64,000 nucleotides of DNA from Sorghum bicolor (lineage: Eukaryota; Streptophyta; Magnoliopsida; Poales; Poaceae): positions 52,204,629 through 52,268,628 of the forward strand of contig NC_012878.2 in assembly GCF_000003195.3 (NCBI RefSeq). The letters are read 5' to 3'. A model generated the notes under the pieces. It was given only the letters and a program-made list of their open reading frames with translations. It did not search any database and was not told the DNA's origin. Shown one piece after another: positions 21,301 to 31,859 of the stretch (position 1 is its first letter; every line of letters starts with the position of its first letter). A program made the translations under genes and the position numbers.

Positions 21301-21474
21301 GGCGTGGTGGTGAGGGCGTCTTGGAGCCTTCAACCGTGCTGGCGTAACGCGGACTCCTCCTGGTCCTTTGACTGAGAGCAAGATCATGTCGTAGCCGGAG
21401 CCCGTAGACATGAACTCGAGACTCCCAAACCAAATCACCGTGGAGTGCGGAAGCGGCGAGGCAGGAGTAGCCAT
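18322..21474 (-). CDS. Gypsy gag-protease
   Basis: I chose the start at 21474 (MATPASPLP), 58 bp inside the LTR/primer-binding site. The open frame extends upstream into the LTR without a stop. The 1050-residue product has a basic and Pro-rich N-terminus and a region rich in charged residues. The retrotransposon gag core follows (LWLADFRLACQLGG, RRWLEELPANQIHNW, VDLVRVFEGNF, LREYARRFSKQRTELP), then a CPYHKGGANHKLKDC knuckle-like segment and an aspartic protease with VLMDGGSSLN (about 18891-18862; DGGSS codons about 18882-18868) and HAIIGRPGYAKF. It ends at a TAG, after which the same frame continues into pol. Confidence 0.9.
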   Translation of the reverse strand: MATPASPLPHSTVIWFGSLEFMSTGSGYDMILLSVKGPGGVRVTPARLKAPRRPHHHASPPKKRRGQHHRGPSASARPTTRARQDAGHKAATPCDRATSTTTQHHVTTGGDASHAPSPTAARLPPRGLLSPRTALPFGLDNAAASLAKTICPNAQTYVERPMVIPRSFEERRPTSERPDLSQVRGLRRLGPGRYSITSLEQRWSEEGRERSHTAEPDSDSETDSYDPTRECYHLDGVAETTDEIRDVVAGGQAPAAQEDPRTPGNGGRFDPLPQEDRTAQLAQLRELKMKLDEDRERLVLLEQILEQDLPYPPGGSVRRRAREVHRQIIGDAEAEQPVSRFPRAGQNVVAATMLLRNMPEPSNSQARRIRDEVQTLLQVAAVQQAESSASRRRGAATEKRNEQPLIEEEVSVQQQPPPRGRKTALILPADNQRQYDARHDVKESRRRRHGDAEERGYSAHRGGRYDSDEDRVAPEPPGPRVFSRAIRSTPLPSPFRPPTSIAKYNGETKPELWLADFRLACQLGGARGDDRAIIRQLPLFLSDTARRWLEELPANQIHNWVDLVRVFEGNFKGTYIRPGNSWDLSKCKQKSGETLREYARRFSKQRTELPHIPDHDVILAFVSGTTSRDLVRELGRNRPQTVDELMDVVANYAAGEEAVGAFFSSEGRKGKQPVEEERTSGRGLKKNKKKQKVRQFHQGDSEDDLVATVDRKKPRGPPEGGIFDKMLEEPCPYHKGGANHKLKDCRMLRKHFDGQGLKKDARDDSKKEKAGGKEDNKEDDGFPAVHDCYMIYGGPSTQLTTRQRKRERREVFAARMAVPQYLSWSSTPITFDREDHPDKVVAPGVYPLVVDPIIINTRLSKVLMDGGSSLNITYLETLDLLGIDRGRLQPSAGGFHGVVPGKKALPVGRIDLPVCFGTAANFRKETLTFEVVGFRGTYHAIIGRPGYAKFMAIPNYTYLKLKMPGPKGVITVSSSFEHAYECDVECVEYGEAVESSTELVAKLEAMAAEAPEPKRHAGSFEAAEGTKKIPLDPNNSDGKVLTISTDLDPK

Positions 21475-21511
21475 CCGGAAAGTGGTGGGAAATTGGTGAA
21501 AAACACGCAGG

Positions 21512-21531
21512 GCCCCTACCTGGCGCGCCAA
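21512..21531 (-). other. Gypsy primer-binding site
   Basis: In sense, just after the 5' LTR, the sequence TTGGCGCGCCAGGTAGGGG contains TGG at the position that pairs with a tRNA 3' CCA end. I do not assign the tRNA species. Confidence 0.7.
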
Positions 21532-21532
21532 C

Positions 21533-22574
21533 TGTCGGTGTTTTTCCCCCGGGGGGTCACACCAACGAGTAAATTTGTATGCGTGCTCCCCTTTCCGGAT
21601 GGTGATGCAAGAAAACACAGAGATTTATCCTGGTTCGGGCAAGAGAAGGCCCTACGTCCAGCGGGGGGAGAGAGTTTGTATTATCTTGCACCTAAGTGCT
21701 TGTACAGGGGCGAATACAAGCGTGGAATGAAATGTGCCGCTCTACTACGTGTGTGTGTGTTTGTGTTGTGATGTTCCCCTCTTCTATTCCTGAGTCCCTC
21801 CTTTTATAGCTCCAAGGAGAGTCACAGGGTACACGCATAGATGTTAGAGTAGGGATCGATAGCCGCATGGAGCGCTGACCTACTCGAGGCTTCCGTACGG
21901 CATGGCCTCGAGCCGTCCCATCTTGATAGCTCGGTGATGATTGCGCGTGCTCCTGTGTTCTGCCCTGCCAGCCGCCTTGCGTTGGTTCTGTGGTCGCATG
22001 CTTGTACGGTATGGTGGCGGATCCGGCGGAGCAGCTGTGGTGTTGTCAGTCGACGCCCGACTTGTCCCTGGGAAGGGACCTTGTTCGGTCGAGGGTCGGG
22101 CGCCGCGTAATATGCTGATATCCGGAGCGCTGACTTTGGGTGTCTCGAGGGGGTCCCGATCAGACGTTCCATCCTCGTTTCCTGCGTCCTGACACACCCT
22201 GGGTCGTTCGGTGGGAAGGCTGCAAAAAGAACGATGGGACAGAAGCTTGTTCCCTATCACACCTTCCGTGACCCGGGTGTTAGGTGGGAAACGTCAGATG
22301 CATTTAATGCTCCCGCCCGCGTGCGCGCGTCAGGCGGCGGACAGTGTCCTGACGCTCGACGTCTCTCGGTTCGCTCGAGCTCGCTTCCGTCTTCGACGGT
22401 AATCGTCGCTCGAGCCCTGACCGATTCGCTCGACGCTATTTCCGTCTTCGAGGCTGCGACCGTCGATGGCGGCGCGTACGTAAGATTAAAGCGTCGAATT
22501 GAGGGTCCCAACCTTCGTACGGGCAATCTCATAATGCGCATCGCTGAGGGTACCCCTTACTGATACCCTCGACA
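21533..22574 (-). repeat. Gypsy 5' LTR (1042 bp)
   Basis: It looks identical in full length to the 3' LTR at 8284-9325. The promoter TATA box is at 21809-21800. It drives the minus-strand genomic RNA. Confidence 0.95.
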
Positions 22575-24165
22575 CCATGCTTCGCTTAGCGCCTTTCTTT
22601 ATGTTCTTTACTAACTTGCCTTTAATGCAATCAACGCATTGCTCTAACTCTGAGAGTTCTAATGGTGGGAGGATTGATTCTTTGACTAAGCGTTCTATTC
22701 TCCCCCTCGAAATATGGCCTAAACGACAGTGCCATAATTTCGATGAGGAATCAATTCTCTTTCTTTTCTTGCTAGCATCTGCGGGTGTTGCATTCTCAGC
22801 ATTATTACATTCAGCATTCACATTCTCAGACAAAGATAATAAATAAAGTTTGTCTTGTCGGAAGGCAAGACCCACACATTTATTATTTAACTGTAGCTTA
22901 CAATCATTCTTGCTGAAATGGCAATCAAAACCATAGTCTGACAAACATGAAACTGAAATTAAATTTCTAGCTAAAGAGGGAACATAAAGAACATCATGCA
23001 ACTCAAGGGTGAAACCACTAGCTAAATCTAGAGATAAATTTCCTATAGCTTGAACTTCAGCTTCAACACCAGTGGCCACCTTAATCTGTCTTTCTCCTCT
23101 TTGAAGGGTTCTCCCTCCACTGAATCCCTGCAAAGAGTTTGCAACATGAACAGTTGCACCTGAGTCAATCCACCATGTGGATCTAGCATAACTTAGATAT
23201 AAGGATTCATCAACAAAAGTTATAATGTCCTCACCTTTCACTAGGCAATGTTTCATGAACTTAGGGCAGTCATGCTTCCAATGCCCTGTCTCATTACACC
23301 ATCTACAGCGATCCGGGTCCTCCTGCCTGTGCTGGTTGTCTTGCTTTGGGTGTGCTTTAGGCTGTGAAGTGCTTCCTCCCTTGTTCTGGGAGGTGGAGGC
23401 ATCTGGAGCTTTCTTGTTGTAGAATGGCTTCTTGTTCTTTCCTTTCACAAAGTTCACAGAACCACCATTTGCATTCTTGAGCCTTTCTTCCTCTTGCACA
23501 CACATAGCAATCACCTTCTCTAAATCCCACTCCTCTGGCTGTGTGTTGTAGTTAACAACAAATGTCTCATACTCTTTAGGAAGTGAGTTTAGAGCTAGGT
23601 GAATGAGGAAACCATCAGCGAGGGGCATCTTTAGCTTCTCTAACTTGGCTGCCATGGTGCTCATGCTCAGAATGTGCTCTCTCACACTCCCCCCTGTGAA
23701 CCTCATGTTAGTGAGTTTCTGGATCAGGGTGGAAGCATGAGCTTTGGTTGAACCAGTGAACTGATTCTTCACTTTCTCAAGATATTCTTTTGCTGTGTCA
23801 CATTCTGGGATTGCACCTCTTAGGCCCTCTGTGATGGTTTTCTTGATGACAATCTTGCACTTGCGGTTTGACTTTTCCCACTTGTACTTCTCAAGATCAT
23901 ACTTTGCTCTGATGGGAGCAAAGTCTCGCTTCCGATTTGCAAAAGCTTCATCGGTCTCATTCTGAGCCCTTTCGGGCTCCTCTGGCTCAGTGGGCTTTGG
24001 CTCTTGAAGAGCCAAATCTATCTCAGCAAGTGCTAGAGCAGCATCAAGTTCCTCGCGCCACAGAACATAGTTCTGTCCCGTCAGCTTTGGGATTGCACTG
24101 ATGAAGTGCATCGCATTGAGTGCTTGGTCGTCGTTGGCGGCGGATGCAGATCCAGTGGGATCCAT
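22575..24165 (-). CDS. Copia gag-protease region (5' half)
   Basis: This is the N-terminal part of the split copia polyprotein. It starts at MDPTG (24165), although the open frame reaches 24288. Both ATGs lie inside the LTR sequence. Gag begins LNAMHFISAIPKLTGQNY (UBN2-type copia gag), then the CRWCNETGHWKHDC zinc knuckle (CX2CX4HX4C), the protease active site WWIDSGATVHVANS and the pre-integrase HHCC part (LWHCRLGHISRGR, CVDCIKGK). The frame then meets the gypsy insertion, where it would run on into LTR sequence. The rest of the polyprotein is at 5655-8283. Confidence 0.88.
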
Positions 24166-24503
24166 GACGAGGGCGTTCAGGCGATGACGGAGTAGATCCC
24201 GTCGTCCTTCGGGCCTCCACCTGCACTGGCCGACGACGGCGGGGTAGGAGTGGAAGGGTGACGGCGCGGTGGTGCTTCCCGACGCCACTGCGCACTGTCG
24301 ATCGGCAACCTAGGGTTGTAAGCAGGGTTTGGCGGCGCACGACGAACTTCGTTACGTGTGCCTGTAGCCCCCTACTCCTATTTATATGTGGCGCAGCGCG
24401 TCGGGGGCCCACCAACCATAGATCGGTTGGGCGCCCCCGATCAGGGCGCGATCCAGAGGGAGAAGGCCTCAGCCGTTGGGCTGGGCCTGAGATCAACCTA
24501 ACA
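24129..24503 (-). repeat. Copia 5' LTR, lacking its 3' tail
   Basis: These 375 bp match 5110-5484 without a difference by eye. The TATA-like ATATAAATAGG is at about 24388-24378. The last 151 bp present in the 3' LTR and the expected primer-binding site are absent. Gag coding sequence follows directly. Confidence 0.88.
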
Positions 24504-24674
24504 GCATGAAGCATTAAATATAGACGAAAACAAAAACTAATTACGCAGTTTACCTGTAAATCGTGAGACGAATCTTTTGATCCTAGTTAGTCTATGATTA
24601 GATAATATTTGCCACAAACAAACGAAAATGCTACAGTAGCGAAATCCAAAAAATTTTCCAAACTAAACAAGGCC

Positions 24675-25440
24675 TGAGACGCCTGCAGCTCGCGATGCGA
24701 AGTGAGATACGCGCGCGTAAAGATGCGCGCGCGGAGGGGTGGAATACCAAGTTGTTAAAAATAGCAACCTCATTTAGCAAACTGTTGGAGATAAAATTTT
24801 ATTGTTTTACCAAATTTTTAAAGATGACAACCTTATTTGACAAACTGTTGGAGATGCTCTAATAAAAATAAGTTTTCATAATCAAAACTATATCAACAAC
24901 TAAGTGGTAGTAATATTTATATTTATTAACAAAAGATAAGTATATTTATTATTTGTTTTGTAGAAAAGGACATAAAATGGAAAAAACAAAAGACATGGGC
25001 AAAAAAAATTGGCCGCATATCTTTTTGTATGCATGCTCATAATACCATTCCCATACATATATGAGCATGTGACAACAATAGCATGCCACGGGGAACACGT
25101 TCGTCAAGGAAAGTAGACATGTCAAAATCAAAACTCATTCCTATCTGTAGGCCAAGCCAACCTACGACAACCATCTGCAATATATATATAGTAAATGTAT
25201 ATAGTAAATAAAAGGATAAAGATGAGAGTCTTACTTCAAAAGATGAAAAGAATATCGAAGAAAAACGAAATGAGAGTCGGACAAAAAACTTTCTATGTTT
25301 AATATTTAGAGGTAAACTGAGTTGGATATAAAAAAATCTTCAATTTTTGTTTTATCCTTTTCCATTGAGATCTATTGCATATTCAACTTTTAAATAATAT
25401 TCTGACTTCTAAATAATATTTTTACAAAACATTTGAGGAG
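24675..25440. other. Intergenic spacer
   Basis: A short GC-rich patch of CGCG-containing words (24690-24740) is followed by AT-rich sequence with two related blocks containing AAACTGTTGGAGAT (24768 and 24851). No gene is recognised. The right end probably approaches the 3' UTR of the IQD gene. Confidence 0.45.
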
Positions 25441-25677
25441 CAAATTTTCCTTTTTGCTAAAAAAAGCAGAGTTTATCCATCCACACTCATGATTCCCATG
25501 CATGTGACCATAGTAATCTGATTCACACAGCTTTCATTGTCGTCCTAAAACATATACACACACGAAAAAACAACACCTGACTCATAACTAGTCAAAAACA
25601 CACACAAAACAAAGTGCGGCACGCTTGGTTAATTTGTTCCATCTTTGTTCCATCTCCCTCTTCGACTATAGCTTCAC

Positions 25678-28178
25678 TCAAGATAGCGACATCCTGGGAC
25701 TGGAAAGCTGCGAGTACCGCCTTACCCTCTCCAGCGCCACCTTGCTCGGCGACGAGGCACTTGGCTTGTCCGCGAACACCTGAGGCAAACGCTTCTTGGC
25801 CGAAGACGGCGAGGGAGGCACTTGTAGAGGCGCTGGACCGCTCTCGGGAGCGTCAAACATGTCAGAAGTGGCCATTGCCGCCGACGGGCTCGGGCATCTG
25901 ACCTTCTTGGCCCTCACGGACTTTGTTGGATGCATGTAGCTTGGGGTCACCGGCGAGCCCTCGTCGTCTCCCATGGTCGACGCTGCCGCGATGGTGCTTC
26001 CCAGGCTCAACCTTCCCGGAAGCTCCGCCCGCAGGCTCGTCGTGCGCCGCAGCGGGGCGTCCTTGTTGGCGCCCAGGCGCGGGCTGCTGCTCATCCCGCG
26101 GTCCTGGCTGCTCCGCGGGCGGCGCTCGAGTTGCATGGTCGCCACGCCACTTGAAGGGTGGAGCGGGTTGCTGCCTCCGCTGGCGGCCCTAGGGCTCGTC
26201 GGCACGGCGCGGCGTGGGCTGTTCACCGAGAGTTCCTGGCTGCTCCGCGGGCGACGCTCGAATTGCATGGTCGTCGCGCCACTTGACGTGTGGAGCGGGC
26301 TGCTGCCTCCGCTGGCGGCCCTGGGGCTCGCCGGCACGGCGCGACGCGGGCTGTTTACCGAGAGTTCCTGGCTGCTTCGTGGCCGGCGATCTGGCTGCAG
26401 ACTCTTGGTGTGCTGGAGGCCGCTCGTAGCATGGAGTGGGCCGCTCCTCGGGCTCGCGAGCTTGGACGGCCTCCCTGAGATCAACGGCGACGACCGTGGC
26501 GGGGGCGTCGACGGGGACGATAGCAACAACGACGATGACCAGTTCGGTGGGCGCAAGGACTTGCCCTTTGGCGTAGTAGTGGTCATGGCCGGTATCTGGA
26601 CCGAGACGGCCACTCGAGGCAGCCGACTGCTGGCACTCTTTGATGCGACACGACCAGTGTCTGACAATGTTGTTGTCTGGTTCTCCCATGGCCTCGCAGC
26701 CGCCATCCAGCGCTCCGTCCAGCTCCAGCCCCAGTTTGGATTGCCAGGGTCCATGAACATCGGAGCAGGCGCATGCACAGCTCGCGCAGAAGAGGTATTT
26801 CTGTTCCTCCACTTCACGGAGATCAAAGCAGAGACGAACTTTGAGAGATAGAACAAGAAACACAACAACGAACGGAAAAACACTTGCTATCGTGTGATCA
26901 TTGATCAGTACCTGTTGAGAAAATGCGTATGACAAGGCCCTTTGCCGCCTTGTAGCGGCTTCCTGCTTCATCTTCAGCACTGCTTCCATCTGCTCCTTGG
27001 ACTGCAGGCTATGGTCCCAGCCGTCACCAGTCTGTCAACAAATTTAGATTCAAAAATCAAAAGATTGCTAGATACATATTGCATGTCTTTATAAGTTAAT
27101 TACTATATAACAGACTTCTGCAATCCAAAGTTTTCTTTTTTATCTTACTTCTTAGTGCTAGATCACTAGCAATTTGTGAAAAATAATGTAACATGGACGT
27201 CAAAGTTCACAATTTCGTTGTAAAAAACATTAAAACAATGAACTTGAATGATTGCACCAAATCATGAATGCATTGTTGCACCTCACCTTTGTTTTGTCCG
27301 GGCTCTGTTTAACCTTGGGCTGACTCTTGAGAGCCTTCTTGTCCTCCTCAGTCTTCAGCCTCCTTGAGTATATCTGAGTCTGAATCCTTGTCATCATCTG
27401 CATGCAGTATAATGCTTCCTGGGTTTGGCGCTTAACAGCGAACCCCTTGTCAACCAACGACATCAACCTAGCCATTGCTCTTTCTTGGGGTGGTTTCCTT
27501 GCCTGTAAGCAAACGTGTTTTAGGTTAATTACTGTCGGTCCACCAGATGATAGTTACAGACAATAAATAATGGGAAGAGAAACAAATGATAGATATACCA
27601 AATGGCCCCTACAAGCAGCCTGAATTCTGGTGGCGGCAATGTCCTCCTTTGAACGGGCACACCACTTCGTTGGTGATATGACGGTGGGGCAGGCGATCGC
27701 TACGACTGCCATGGTCGTGGAGGTGGAGTGGACCTTTGAAGCTGGTGACACCACCTCCGTCTGGTGCATGATGCACTCGCCTTCTTCCTCACATCTTGAG
27801 TCCATGAATTGCACCTCCGTCGTGGTCTCCTCGAAATGTTGCTTATTATTAGGCGCCGGGGACTGTGGCAATTGATGAGGCTGATGAGCCTCCACATCTA
27901 GCGCCGGCGCCGCAGAGGTGGAAGCACCAGACGGGTTTGATTTGCCGAATTGCCATATCTTCTTGAAGCTCGGTTTGTCTCTCAGCTTCGCAGCCTTCGT
28001 TCTCATGTTGAAATTCTAGTTCTTGAGATTGTTGGGCCCAATAAATTTTGACGGAGAGAAGGGGAAAAACAATGCATATTGTTGTTACCTTGGCATCTGT
28101 GTGCGTCTCCACAGGATCAGGTTCAGAAATGCTCAAGATTCTCTGCACGGTGTCAAACCACCTTGCTTTTCTCCCCAT
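25678..28178 (-). CDS. IQD: IQ67-domain (IQD) calmodulin-binding protein
   Basis: The five coding exons are 28178-28089, 28015-27599, 27502-27287, 27031-26912 and 26811-25678. All junctions are GT-AG and phase 0, giving 658 residues. The N-terminus MGRKARWFDTVQRIL is typical of IQDs. IQ67 begins at EDIAATRIQAACRGHL and is cut by the usual phase-0 intron before ARKPPQERAMARLMSL. It continues EALYCMQMMTRIQTQIYSRR, then GWDHSLQSKEQMEAVLKMKQEAATRRQRALSYAF. The C-terminal exon has WSWTERWMAARPWE and Ser/Arg/Pro-rich sequence. IQDs bind calmodulin and microtubule- or membrane-linked partners as scaffolds. The second IQ motif looks weak. A 132-bp repeat expands the C-terminal exon. The start is well placed. 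The junction before exon 5 (AAG|TGG) is my least certain one. Confidence 0.88.
26040..26388 (-). repeat. 132-bp in-frame tandem repeats in IQD exon 5
   Basis: Two complete units (26388-26257 and 26256-26125) and a partial third encode 44-residue repeats. Each begins RRPRSSQELSVNSPRRAVP and ends near TTMQ. The preceding PLHATSGLQHTKSLQPD looks like the worn end of an older unit. Confidence 0.85.
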
Positions 28179-28189
28179 TTCTATAGTTC

Positions 28190-30541
28190 TTAGTTGTTAG
28201 TTAGCACCGCCACTTCGTAATGAAACATGAAGAGAAAAGGACGGAGGTTCACCATGAATTAATAAGTGTCAAAATAGAATGCACTTGCGACGACAGAGTT
28301 GCAAAAACGTTAGAAACATTGTAGCATTCACATGACACGGATGGAGCCAAAGGTGCATGCATGTTGGTATGGGATCAAACATTTCTCTTGCGCATCGATG
28401 AATAGAGGAACTGAAATTCCATAGCTATTCATTCAAAGCGCTCTACTTACTCACCTATTCTGTCTTGTCGTCGTAATGGGCACGGCCGATGCTCTCCACG
28501 ACGGCCGCTTCCCGCCTGTTGCCTGTTGGGGCCTTGCTACCAACCACCTGGTTGGTGCCGATAGTCGTCCCTACATTTGCCCCAATACGCCATGATAATT
28601 GTGTATATTCTTTTTTTAGAGACAAAGCTAGGAGTTTTTTAACCATATATAGAAGAAACGAGACTGTGAAACACGAGGGATTGAGAAGCCAAATATAGCG
28701 GCCTTTGTTTAATAAGAGAATATCATCCAAACTTAGCTAAATCATGAGCATCTACATACACCTCCCATCTTTCATGCTGTATCTCTAGTTTTTTCAAATT
28801 GGTATCTCCATTCCTCTGTTTCGCTGATCACCATTGAGAAACTGAATGCACTGCATTCTTTCAAACTCTTCACAACTTCCAAGCACTTGGAGGTCGTTGA
28901 CAACTAATTTGGGTAAGTTTGGAGAAACCGGCTCTGACTCTGCCTAAGGTTTGCCAAATCGGTTAAGCCAATTTTGGTAGAATCCGAAAGGAAATTAGGA
29001 TTGTTGCAGATTTTGTATTTTGTAAATGTTTTATAACCAGATAATACTACTCGACCCTTATAATGTGGAGAGGGACGATTGATTTGAGGTATTACCCGTC
29101 GATCAAAAATCAATACATCTACCTTTTATGCAACTCAAATTCTAATTCTTTCAATCCCCATATCCTACTATTCTGTGCTTTTCTCAACGAGATTCGTGGA
29201 CATTCTAGGTACCCTTGTTGATCCTAGAACAACCCTAGTTGCATCTTCCTAGGAGGCAGTGGTGGAGCTTGACAGGAAAACAAGAGGGGACCATTATCAC
29301 TAATTTCTTACTTAATATGCATATCTATTAATTTTAATCACCAAATTAATAGCTACTTAATTGAGTTTTCAATTAGCAAGGAGGGGCCATGCCCCCCTTT
29401 GGACTGTACGTAGCTTCGCCAGTGCTAAGAGGTGTCTAGGTTTTCGGGGGCATCTCTCTAGCTGTTTTCTAGAACCAATCATGCAAACTTTCGTAGGTCC
29501 ATTGTCAGTACTGTATTTTGTGATCCGAGCTCTCAAGCTCTTTTGGTGTGGTACCTTTATTGCGTCTAGAGAATAAATCAAGCAAACCATCTTTTGCAAT
29601 GTCTTAGTCAAAGGATGATGTGATTAATCCGTTAGTTCAAAGAATACCATCAAGCCCACGATGAATGAGTAGCTCATTACGAATTTCCTCACTAAGATCG
29701 AGAAGAAGAGGAAGATTAGAGATCTTGCATGCTAGTTGTAAAGCTTGCATGCTACATGATTTATCATCATGGAGTTATGTTGAAGCTCAGGGATTTTGAC
29801 TTCGTCTATGCTTCCAATGTATTTACATCCAAGGTAAGAAAAACAATGTAAGCTCTTCTAATCCTGCTATAATAGATTGATATGCATAGATGTTCATTGA
29901 TTATAGAAAAAAATCTATGGAAGTCAAAAAGTTTGGTGGCAATTGCTAGTCAACCCATTCAATTATTATAAGGGCTAATAGGGATATGCATCAACAAGGT
30001 AGCTCAAATTGTCTAATTCAGTTGTCGAAGCCAAAACGACTAATTTAGGGTTAGTCACTTCCACACTATATATTGTCACCGTTCTACCTCTTTTGGTTTC
30101 TCCAAGCCAAATCAATGAATTAGATAATTTTATACCATCATTCACTACTATGGCATATGGTTCTGGAGTGCGGTCCTACAACCGATAAACAATTCAATCA
30201 TTACTTAAAATTTTCTTCAAACAATACAATGGCTACTCCTCCTAAACCTCTACAAAGTATAGTGCCAAAAATAACACAGTCTAGTACTTCTTACAACAGA
30301 CTAGTAATTGGTCAAGTGGGACGAATACTTTCCTAAGTATATGGAAGATATGACTAAGTACGTCTAGGATAGTCTAGGTGTAGAGATCAATCCGGGGAAA
30401 TATTCTTACCAACAACTATACCCACTTTGCCTTAAAAAACAACCATACCCACTTTACTTTGATACAATTGCATGATAGAGAGTTTCAAATTTTGTCAAAT
30501 TTAATAGGGTGATAATAAGGCTACCATGGAACATATTAGTG
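28190..30541. other. Intergenic spacer upstream of the IQD gene
   Basis: The first few hundred bases should hold the IQD promoter and possible 5' UTR exons. Otherwise the sequence is AT-rich. ORFs of 60-90 codons here have no recognisable content. A stretch near 29265-29480 (GGTGGAGCTTGACAGG, GAGGGGCCATGCCCCCC) resembles a dispersed plant repeat that I cannot classify. Confidence 0.4.
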
Positions 30542-30543
30542 TA

Positions 30544-30777
30544 CTCCCTCTGTCTTGTAATATAGAGTATTGTAAAATTTTTAACACAAATTAAAATAGA
30601 GCATCAAAGATATATGTATCCCCATTTTATTTCTAATCAGACGCTATCATCTATATTATTAATAGTGATTGGTCGATAAATAAAAAATATTTAATGTAAA
30701 AGTAAGTTTTTCTCCAAAATGTATTATATTTAAAGACAATTTTTGAATGATAGAATGCACTATTTAGATGGAGGGAG
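30544..30777. mobile_element. Stowaway-type MITE (234 bp)
   Basis: The termini are CTCCCTCTGTCTTGTAATAT and the inverse ending GATGGAGGGAG. TA lies on each side (30542-30543 and 30778-30779). There is no coding capacity. Confidence 0.82.
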
Positions 30778-30889
30778 TATATCTTACGCGGTTGGGGAAA
30801 GCTAGTTCTATAAAGCATTCAAAGTGCACTTATTTTTTTATCTCTCTTTACATGAATGGAAACAGGGTTGACCTCGTGTAGTAATCAAA

Positions 30890-31700
30890 ATAGAAAAATT
30901 CTACATAACCTCCCAAAGTTTCTAGAGTGGACTACTTCATCCTCCGAACTATAAAACCAGTTATTCTACCCCTTGAACATTCAAAACCAGTTAAATAACC
31001 TCCTCTAGTGGTTTTGGAGGGTAGTTTTATCTTTATCTTTTTTATTTATTTCCACTGATTTTTTAAAAAATCATAATAAATCAAAAAAAATGATAAAATG
31101 AAAATTCAATTTTGTTGGACTTCTGATGAGTAGATCTACACAGTGAATATATAGTATGGTATACTTTATTACAAAGTTTTCGTTGTAGCTTTACATCTAT
31201 GTTTTTGTAATTAATTCGAATAATTCATATATGTAGTTCCTATGGTTCATTTATGGTAAATTTTTATGGTGGGTCCATTATTGTATGCTTGAACTATGGT
31301 AAAAGTTTTGTATTCATTGGATCACGTATAACTTAGTTATAGATTGTTCAACTCCACGTATGTAGATCTATGCAGTAAACAAAAAATATTATAAATTTTA
31401 GTATTTTTTGCTGGAGATGCTTGCCTATGCTTTTTAGTGTAAAATTGATCGGTTGAAAATTGATAAATGCGTAGTAATTCATAGAAAAATCTAAAAAGTA
31501 CAAAATAAATTTTGTTCAGCTCCACATATGTAGATCCATCCAGTAAACAAAAAATATCACAAATTTTAGTACATTTTTTGCTGGAGATGCTTACCTATGT
31601 TTTTAGTGTAAAGTTGAAATTGTAGTTATCTTACTCTAATTATTATGAAAATTTTATGGTAGCCTATTTAATGTGATGCTTGATTTTTGTGGTAAATGTT
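30890..31700. repeat. Unclassified dispersed repeat with direct repeats
   Basis: The left part has two related segments ending in CAAAACCAGTTAAATAACC and ATAAAACCAGTTATTCTACC. Further on, two copies of about 100 bp (31348-31455 and 31514-31620) share GTAGATC, CAGTAAACAAAAAATAT and TTTTTTGCTGGAGATGCTT, with a spacing of about 166 bp. It looks like part of a larger DNA transposon. There is no transposase. Confidence 0.5.
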
Positions 31701-31859
31701 TTAGCACCATTCCTGCATATATTATTGATTTACTAATTTATCAACTTTATGCTTGAAGATGCTTCCACTACCTTTTGCACGATGTGTTGTTATGTCATAT
31801 GAACACTTCATAAGTCCATGTGTCATAATCTACATACATTTAACTGATATATATCATAT

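Larger units (their letters stand above)
8284..22574 (-). mobile_element. Tat-lineage Ty3/gypsy element (14.3 kb)
   Basis: This minus-strand gypsy retrotransposon has two 1042-bp LTRs that look identical along their length and a 5-bp duplication CCATG (8279-8283 and 22575-22579). In sense order it contains the 5' LTR, a primer-binding site, gag-protease, an in-frame TAG, RT-RNase H-second RNase H-integrase, a roughly 5.7-kb extra region holding an antisense six-exon gene, a polypurine tract and the 3' LTR. The extra archaeal-type RNase H and the long extra region between pol and the 3' LTR identify the Tat lineage. The identical LTRs imply a recent insertion, later than the copia element that it splits. 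Confidence 0.95.
4959..24503 (-). mobile_element. Ty1/copia element, interrupted by a gypsy
   Basis: This is a minus-strand copia retrotransposon bounded by TG...CA ends and a perfect 5-bp target-site duplication GCATG. In sense order it has a 5' LTR remnant (24503-24129), gag and protease (24165 to 22575), integrase, reverse transcriptase and RNase H (8283-5655), a polypurine tract and a full 3' LTR (5484-4959). A gypsy element sits inside the integrase region at 8284-22574. Without the gypsy and one CCATG copy, the phase of the copia frame is the same on both sides. The 5' LTR lacks its last 151 bp, and no primer-binding site is visible. The copy therefore could not complete normal reverse transcription by itself. 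Confidence 0.93.
4893..24674. mobile_element. Tourist-like MITE split by nested retrotransposons
   Basis: The left piece (4893-4958) starts GGCCTTGTTTAGTT. The right piece (24509-24674) ends AACTAAACAAGGCC. A TGA duplication flanks the pair (4890-4892 and 24675-24677). Joined, the pieces match the block order of the other Tourist-like MITEs in the window. The break is exactly the copia insertion site, with the 5-bp duplication GCATG at 4954-4958 and 24504-24508. Confidence 0.9.

Noticed and set aside
28455..28730. 91-codon minus-strand ORF upstream of the IQD gene
   Set aside because: No domain and poor codon character. At most part of a 5' leader.
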